Of a DNA stretch of 10,750 bases, positions 7,404-10,750 are shown piece after piece. The first letter of the stretch is position 1. Every line of letters begins with the position of its first letter. The notes under the pieces were generated by a model, which was given only the letters and a program-made list of their open reading frames with translations, did no database searches and was not told the origin of the DNA. The position numbers were made by a program, and so were the translations under genes. The stretch comes from Lentisphaeria bacterium (lineage in GTDB: Bacteria > Verrucomicrobiota > Lentisphaeria > JABSQK01 > UBA12247), in the NCBI GenBank assembly GCA_003477185.1, contig DMTJ01000444.1:1-10750 (forward strand), in the 5' to 3' direction.

Positions 7404-8520
7404 CCCCGCTCCGGCAGATATGCTCCATCCCAAATCAATATTTTGCGACCTGCGTAATACGATAACTCGGATGGCACAACATTCCACTCGACGCGGACCG
7501 CGGCGAATCTACCACAAGCCTGTCCAATCGCCATCGCAATCGGTGCAACTCGAATCGCAGAAGCCGCCTGTTGAGTGGCACCCACTATGCCGTCTCGCGA
7601 GGGTTGGATTGTGTGGCCACGGTGGTATCAGGCACCCCATGGAAATAGGATACGCGAAATCCCCAGGAATCAATTCCGGAGGCACCATCCACGCGGATAG
7701 CCTGCTTGAATCCAGCGCAGTACCTGCACGCGAAGCGTGGTGGTTCTCGGGCCTGAATCCGGTTCAGCCCTTTCCGACAAAGAAGAATCAATAATAAAAG
7801 CCCCCGGCTCTGCGTTCTTGAACATGCAAAGCTTTTGCCGTGCAATCGTGAGTTCCCCCGCTTCACGCGCCTTGGTCTAGACGTCTTGAAACCCGCAGGC
7901 GCTGACACGTGACGTAACACGCAGTGCCTCGAGCGCTGCCTCACTCCCCCCAGAAAGGTAAAGTCATCAGGGTGCGCAGCGACGTAAGCGCGCAGCCCAC
8001 CGGTATCCACGTTTGCAACGTTCAAATACATGCCGCGAGGCGCAGTTGCATGGCTCTTCCGTCGACCAGCCCAACGGACCGGTTCCAGTCGCATCCACAA
8101 ACGCCTTGGCCCGATATCTTATGAAAACCGTGGTAACGAACGTTAGTACAAGGTTCGCTCAGCATTTCCTGCAGCGCAATTTTGAGGCTCTCAATGTCTA
8201 ACGGCAAAGACGTACTAAGCACACGGTAGTGCTGTCAGGTACATGCCCAGAGCAAGACGAGGTAACCAGGCGACCGATGAGCTCCTGAGGGATCCCCCGC
8301 CCTAGCTGAGTCCCCCAGGAACATGAAAACTGGCGAAAGGAGCGAGGCCCATCCCATTTAGCGAGCCACCGAGGAAAGAGTTCTAAGCGAGATTACATCG
8401 TATGTACAACGCTTCTGCACCAGCTGCACTCCTTCTGCGAATCCACGCTACATACAGCCTGCCGGTCTGTCTCTTAGACGAGCAAACGATTCGCCCCGCA
8501 GCCCCAACCGCAACTATCGC
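7400..8520 (-). pseudogene. Decayed FAD-dependent oxidoreductase (PF12831 type)
   Basis: Conserved blocks of the FAD_oxidored family occur in correct order but scattered over all three minus-strand frames. From 8520 there is a degraded Rossmann start (IVAVGAAG), TAG at 8383-8385, then FLGGSLNGMGLAPFASFH, ending at TAG 8302-8304. In a second frame come GIPQELIGRLV and GHVPDS (about 8299-8200). In a third come LPLDIESLKIALQEMLSE and NVRYHGF (about 8207-8130). Then KAFVDATGTGPLGW appears (from about 8104), NVDTGGLRAYVAAHPDDF (about 8022-7957), KQAIRVDGASGIDSWGF (about 7700), and SAIRVAPIAMAIGQACG through LIWDGAYLPERG with TGA at 7400-7402. Gaps between blocks look shorter than usual, so internal deletions are likely. 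The N-terminal residues are lost at the helicase stop codon. At least four frame changes make a functional protein impossible. The original substrate is unknown. Confidence 0.88.
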
Positions 8521-10206
8521 TCAGCGCGAGCCTCGTGAATCGTTCCAGTGCCCCTTGCCACCCTTGCCACCCTTGCCGCCCTTGCCGCCCTTGCCGCCCT
8601 TGCTATCTGGCTTGCGGGCGTGCGTAACGAGTTGCTTGTCGCCCCCTGACTCGGATGCATCTTTGAAGTGCTCAATGATCTGCTCCGCCTTATTGAACGG
8701 CACGGTCACAAACGAACAGCCGTCCATAATCTGGATATCGCCGATTAACCGAGGCTTCATAGGCACACGACGGGTGATGAAATCACAGAGTTTGCGAGGT
8801 GTCATCCGGTCTTTACGCCCAAGCCCAACACACAACCGCGCCTTCCCCTCCTCGTCGAGCTGGCTGCCCCGGCTCTTGCCGACGTTTGCAATCTCACTAT
8901 AACCATCGGGATTTAATTCATCCTCAAAAGCGTAATTAAGAAGTGCGGCGATAATCTGCGTGGGCTTCGTTCCCTCCAACAAATCCCGCGCCCACGCATA
9001 ATACTGCTCGTCTACAGGATCAGGCAGAGCGGCACTTAGATCCTCGTGAATCTTCGCCCGCTTCGCCGCCAGTATCTCATCCACCTGCGGAATAGTAGAC
9101 TTCTTGATGTCAGTCTTTGTCGCACGCTGGATGTACATCAAGCGCTTATACTCGCTCGGCGTGATAAAAGTCACCGCAGTGCCAGACTTCCCAGCCCGGC
9201 CCGTTCGGCCAATACGATGCACGTATGACTCAGCATCGTAAGGCAAGGCGTAGTTAATGACATGCGATAGATCGCTAACGTCAATCCCACGCGCGGCAAC
9301 GTCGGTCGCAACCAGAATGTTACTTTTGCGCTTTCTGAACTTGGCAAGCGTGCGCTCACGTTGAGCCTGGGACACGTCACCGTGGATCGGCTCCGCATCA
9401 TACCCGCGGCCTACGAGCTGACTGGCGACCCCATCAACATCGTTCTTCGTTCTACAGAACACGAGTCCATAGAAATCCTCTTCGAAATCGATAATCCGAC
9501 ACAGTGCCTCGAACTTATCTGAAGCACGAATCTCATAGTAAATCTGCTCCGTGAGCGCGGTCGTATTGCTGTCCGCCTTCGCAGTCAGCACTTCGTGCTC
9601 ACACATATATTTTTTTGCGAGCGAACGAATTCTAGCCGGCATGGTCGCCGAAAAAAGAAGCGTGCGCTTATTCGGGCCCGTGTGCTCCATGATCTCCTCG
9701 ATATCCTCGACGAATCCCATGTTCAGCATCTCATCGGCTTCATCCAGAACCAGATGGCGGATTGCACCAAGCTTGAGCGTACGACGCTTCAAATGGTCGA
9801 TCACGCGACCAGGCGTGCCTACCACAATGTGCACGCCCCTCTTGAGTCGACGCAACTGCTGATCAATAGACTGCCCGCCGTAGATTGGCGCGACTCGGAT
9901 GTCCCGCTCGCCCTTCAGGGAGTTAATTTCCTCCGCTACCTGAATGGCCAGTTCTCGGGTTGGGGCTAGGATAAGCGCCTGCACTTCCCGGCTGTCAAGA
10001 TCCAACAACTCAATTAGGGGGAGCCCAAACGCTGCAGTTTTCCCGGTGCCGGTCTGTGCCTGCGCAATAATATCAGTACGATCTTCGAGCATAACCGGAA
10101 TCGTCATCGCCTGAATTGCTGTAGGCTCTTCAAACCCTTTCTTATTGATCGCAGCGGTTGTGGCCGCACTAAGGCCCAAATCCGCGAATGTCTTCGACTC
10201 GCTCAT
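8521..10206 (-). CDS. deaD: DEAD-box ATP-dependent RNA helicase, DeaD/CsdA type
   Basis: This 561-residue helicase unwinds or remodels RNA duplexes with ATP. Its motifs are the Q motif GFEEPTAIQ (24-32), I AQTGTGKT (50-57), Ia PTRELA (82-87), Ib TPGR (131-134), II DEAD (155-158), III SAT (186-188), V ARGID (305-309) and VI HRIGRTGR (330-337). A helical linker leads to a DbpA-type RNA-binding domain (about 465-520, KDRMTPRKLCDF and GDIQIMDGCSFVTVP), then a basic Gly/Lys tail with six GGK steps. I chose ATG 10206 because MSESKTFADLGL is the usual N-terminus, with a GGCGAG-like box upstream; the longer frame would extend into the rRNA terminator. The gene lies 73 bases beyond that terminator and so needs its own promoter. 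Placement beside 23S/5S suits a ribosome-assembly or cold-shock role, which is inference. Confidence 0.96.
   Translation of the reverse strand: MSESKTFADLGLSAATTAAINKKGFEEPTAIQAMTIPVMLEDRTDIIAQAQTGTGKTAAFGLPLIELLDLDSREVQALILAPTRELAIQVAEEINSLKGERDIRVAPIYGGQSIDQQLRRLKRGVHIVVGTPGRVIDHLKRRTLKLGAIRHLVLDEADEMLNMGFVEDIEEIMEHTGPNKRTLLFSATMPARIRSLAKKYMCEHEVLTAKADSNTTALTEQIYYEIRASDKFEALCRIIDFEEDFYGLVFCRTKNDVDGVASQLVGRGYDAEPIHGDVSQAQRERTLAKFRKRKSNILVATDVAARGIDVSDLSHVINYALPYDAESYVHRIGRTGRAGKSGTAVTFITPSEYKRLMYIQRATKTDIKKSTIPQVDEILAAKRAKIHEDLSAALPDPVDEQYYAWARDLLEGTKPTQIIAALLNYAFEDELNPDGYSEIANVGKSRGSQLDEEGKARLCVGLGRKDRMTPRKLCDFITRRVPMKPRLIGDIQIMDGCSFVTVPFNKAEQIIEHFKDASESGGDKQLVTHARKPDSKGGKGGKGGKGGKGGKGHWNDSRGSR
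8552..8605. repeat. Six-unit 9-bp minisatellite in the helicase tail
   Basis: The plus strand reads six near-identical units of CCCTTGCCA or CCCTTGCCG, the last ending CTA. On the coding strand these give the Gly-Gly-Lys run just before the C-terminal HWNDSRGSR. A multiple-of-three unit length lets copy number change without breaking the frame. Confidence 0.9.
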
Positions 10207-10278
10207 GTTAATCTCGCCCGGTGTAATATGTGAAACTAGGTAACGTACTGCGTTGCGCTGTACACGCGCCGGCAGGGC

Positions 10279-10315
10279 AAAAAAAGGTCCCACGCCGTGG
10301 GGACAGCGTAGGACC
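10279..10315 (-). terminator. Intrinsic terminator of the rRNA operon
   Basis: Read on the minus strand, GGTCCTACGC pairs with GCGTGGGACC (10 bp with one G-T pair) around a 10-base loop, followed directly by seven T residues. It starts 17 bases after the 5S gene ends, which is the expected place for the rRNA operon terminator. It separates the operon from the helicase gene. Confidence 0.93.
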
Positions 10316-10331
10316 GGGGGGGAAAGAAAAA

Positions 10332-10448
10332 GGCTGGCGACGTGCTACTCTCCCATGACATTGCGTCATAGTACCATCGCCGCTGTGGAGCTTAACGACC
10401 GTGTTCGGGATGGGAACGGGTGTGGCCTCCACGCTATGATCACCAGCC
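10332..10448 (-). rRNA. rrf: 5S ribosomal RNA
   Basis: The minus strand gives a 117-base 5S rRNA. Its ends pair as helix I (GGCTGGTGA with the terminal CGCCAGCC). The conserved loop block CCACACCCGTTCCCATCCCGAA and the 3' half GGCGATGGTACTATG through GGGAGAGTAGCACGTCGCC are all present. It lies downstream of 23S in the normal 16S-23S-5S order. The exact ends are set by helix I and may be off by a base or two. Confidence 0.97.
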
Positions 10449-10462
10449 AAAAACCTACAATT

Positions 10463-10507
10463 GGGTGTCGGACGGGAGCTTTCGCTCTGTCTCGTCAACG
10501 CACACCC
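10463..10507 (-). other. Stem-loop in the 23S-5S spacer
   Basis: GGGTGT (10463-10468) pairs with ACACCC (10502-10507). Inside it GACG pairs with CGTC, and GAGC pairs with GCTC around TTTC, giving a long interrupted hairpin midway between 5S and 23S. It has the look of an rRNA processing structure (RNase III or RNase E substrate), but that role is inferred from position and shape only. Confidence 0.55.
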
Positions 10508-10578
10508 TACACTTCACAATTTCACAACATATTTGCCTATGAGTAAGGCACTTTCTAGTTTTATTATTCGGCGCACTA

Positions 10579-10611
10579 CTTTTTCATAGTCGCAATGCGA
10601 CGAAGAAAAAG
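10579..10611 (-). other. Stem-loop at the 23S 3' boundary
   Basis: CTTTTTC (10579-10585) pairs with GAAAAAG (10605-10611), and GTCGC pairs with GCGAC around AAT, separated by a 3x3 internal loop. The structure borders the mature 3' end of 23S. It may guide trimming of the precursor; it is not followed by a T tract that would make it a terminator. Confidence 0.5.
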
Positions 10612-10750
10612 GTGGTCAAGCCGATCGACTGATTAGTACCGGTTAGCTGAAGCCATCACTGACCTTACACCTCCGGCCTATCAACCCGGTAGTCTTCCGG
10701 GAGTCTTAATGGGATACCTAATCTTCAGGGGGGCTTGGCGCTTAGATGCT
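10611..10750 (-). rRNA. rrl: 23S ribosomal RNA, 3' end (partial)
   Basis: The last 140 bases are the reverse complement of the 3' end of 23S rRNA. Recognisable blocks, read on the minus strand, are AGCATCTAAGCGCCAAGCCC, the GGTTGATAGGCCGGAGGTGT region, and AGCTAACCGGTACTAAT near the end, followed by GGCTTGACC. The gene continues off the right edge, so the rest of 23S and 16S should lie beyond. The 3' end is placed by analogy with E. coli and is good to a few bases. Confidence 0.96.

Noticed and set aside
7351..7794. 147-codon plus-strand ORF as a gene
   Set aside because: It is antisense to the recognisable oxidoreductase remnant and the small membrane ORF, has a low-complexity, non-protein-like composition, and has no good ribosome binding site.
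7585..8100. 171-codon minus-strand ORF as an independent gene
   Set aside because: It contains two blocks of the FAD oxidoreductase (NVDTGGLRAYVAAHPDDF and SGIDSWGF) joined by unrelated filler, with further blocks of the same protein lying on both sides in other frames. It is one frame segment of the pseudogene.
8552..8605. Short direct repeats as a CRISPR array
   Set aside because: The 9-bp units are tandem without spacers and lie in frame in the helicase gene.
10207..10293. Helicase start at 10293
   Set aside because: It would place the start codon inside the rRNA terminator hairpin; the family N-terminus begins at ATG 10206.

Overview
The window reads as a bacterial chromosome of moderately high GC, and I infer a member of the Verrucomicrobiota, probably the Opitutae. 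The inference rests on family types recalled from that group: a long (about 316-residue) REP-associated Y1 transposase, a PF12831-type FAD oxidoreductase, and an E. coli-type PepN. It is a judgement, not a proof; the 23S fragment at the right edge would settle it.

Layout, left to right. Positions 120-1070 (+) hold a badly broken RAYT-type (REP-associated tyrosine, IS200/IS605-like) transposase, with two amber codons, two frameshifts and a damaged HUH motif. Next come an NAD(P)-dependent beta-hydroxyacid dehydrogenase on the minus strand (1191-2066) and, divergent from it, a class IV PLP aminotransferase (2195-3037, +). That is followed 29 bases later by an unrecognised exported 409-residue protein (3067-4296, +). 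The plus-strand pair meets the minus-strand block tail to tail at about 4300, over a short perfect hairpin.

The minus-strand block runs from right to left: the 3' end of a 23S rRNA gene, a structured spacer, a 5S rRNA gene and a strong intrinsic terminator (10279-10315). Then come a DEAD-box RNA helicase of the DeaD/CsdA type (8521-10206), a decayed FAD-dependent oxidoreductase (about 7400-8520), a 65-residue membrane protein, a small Rieske [2Fe-2S] ferredoxin and aminopeptidase N. The last four are packed like an operon, with a 4-base ATGA overlap, a 0-base gap and a 2-base gap. The dead oxidoreductase therefore probably once formed the head of a polycistronic unit whose downstream genes are still intact.

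Functionally this is mostly housekeeping: ribosomal RNA, a helicase with a DbpA-type RNA-binding tail that could act on ribosome assembly, cytoplasmic peptide breakdown, and small-molecule redox and transamination. The most informative observations are the two multi-lesion pseudogenes. Neither is visible as one ORF, and both become clear only when homologous blocks are followed from frame to frame. They suggest relaxed selection or ongoing genome decay. I found no CRISPR array, phage module, toxin-antitoxin pair, tRNA or convincing new system.
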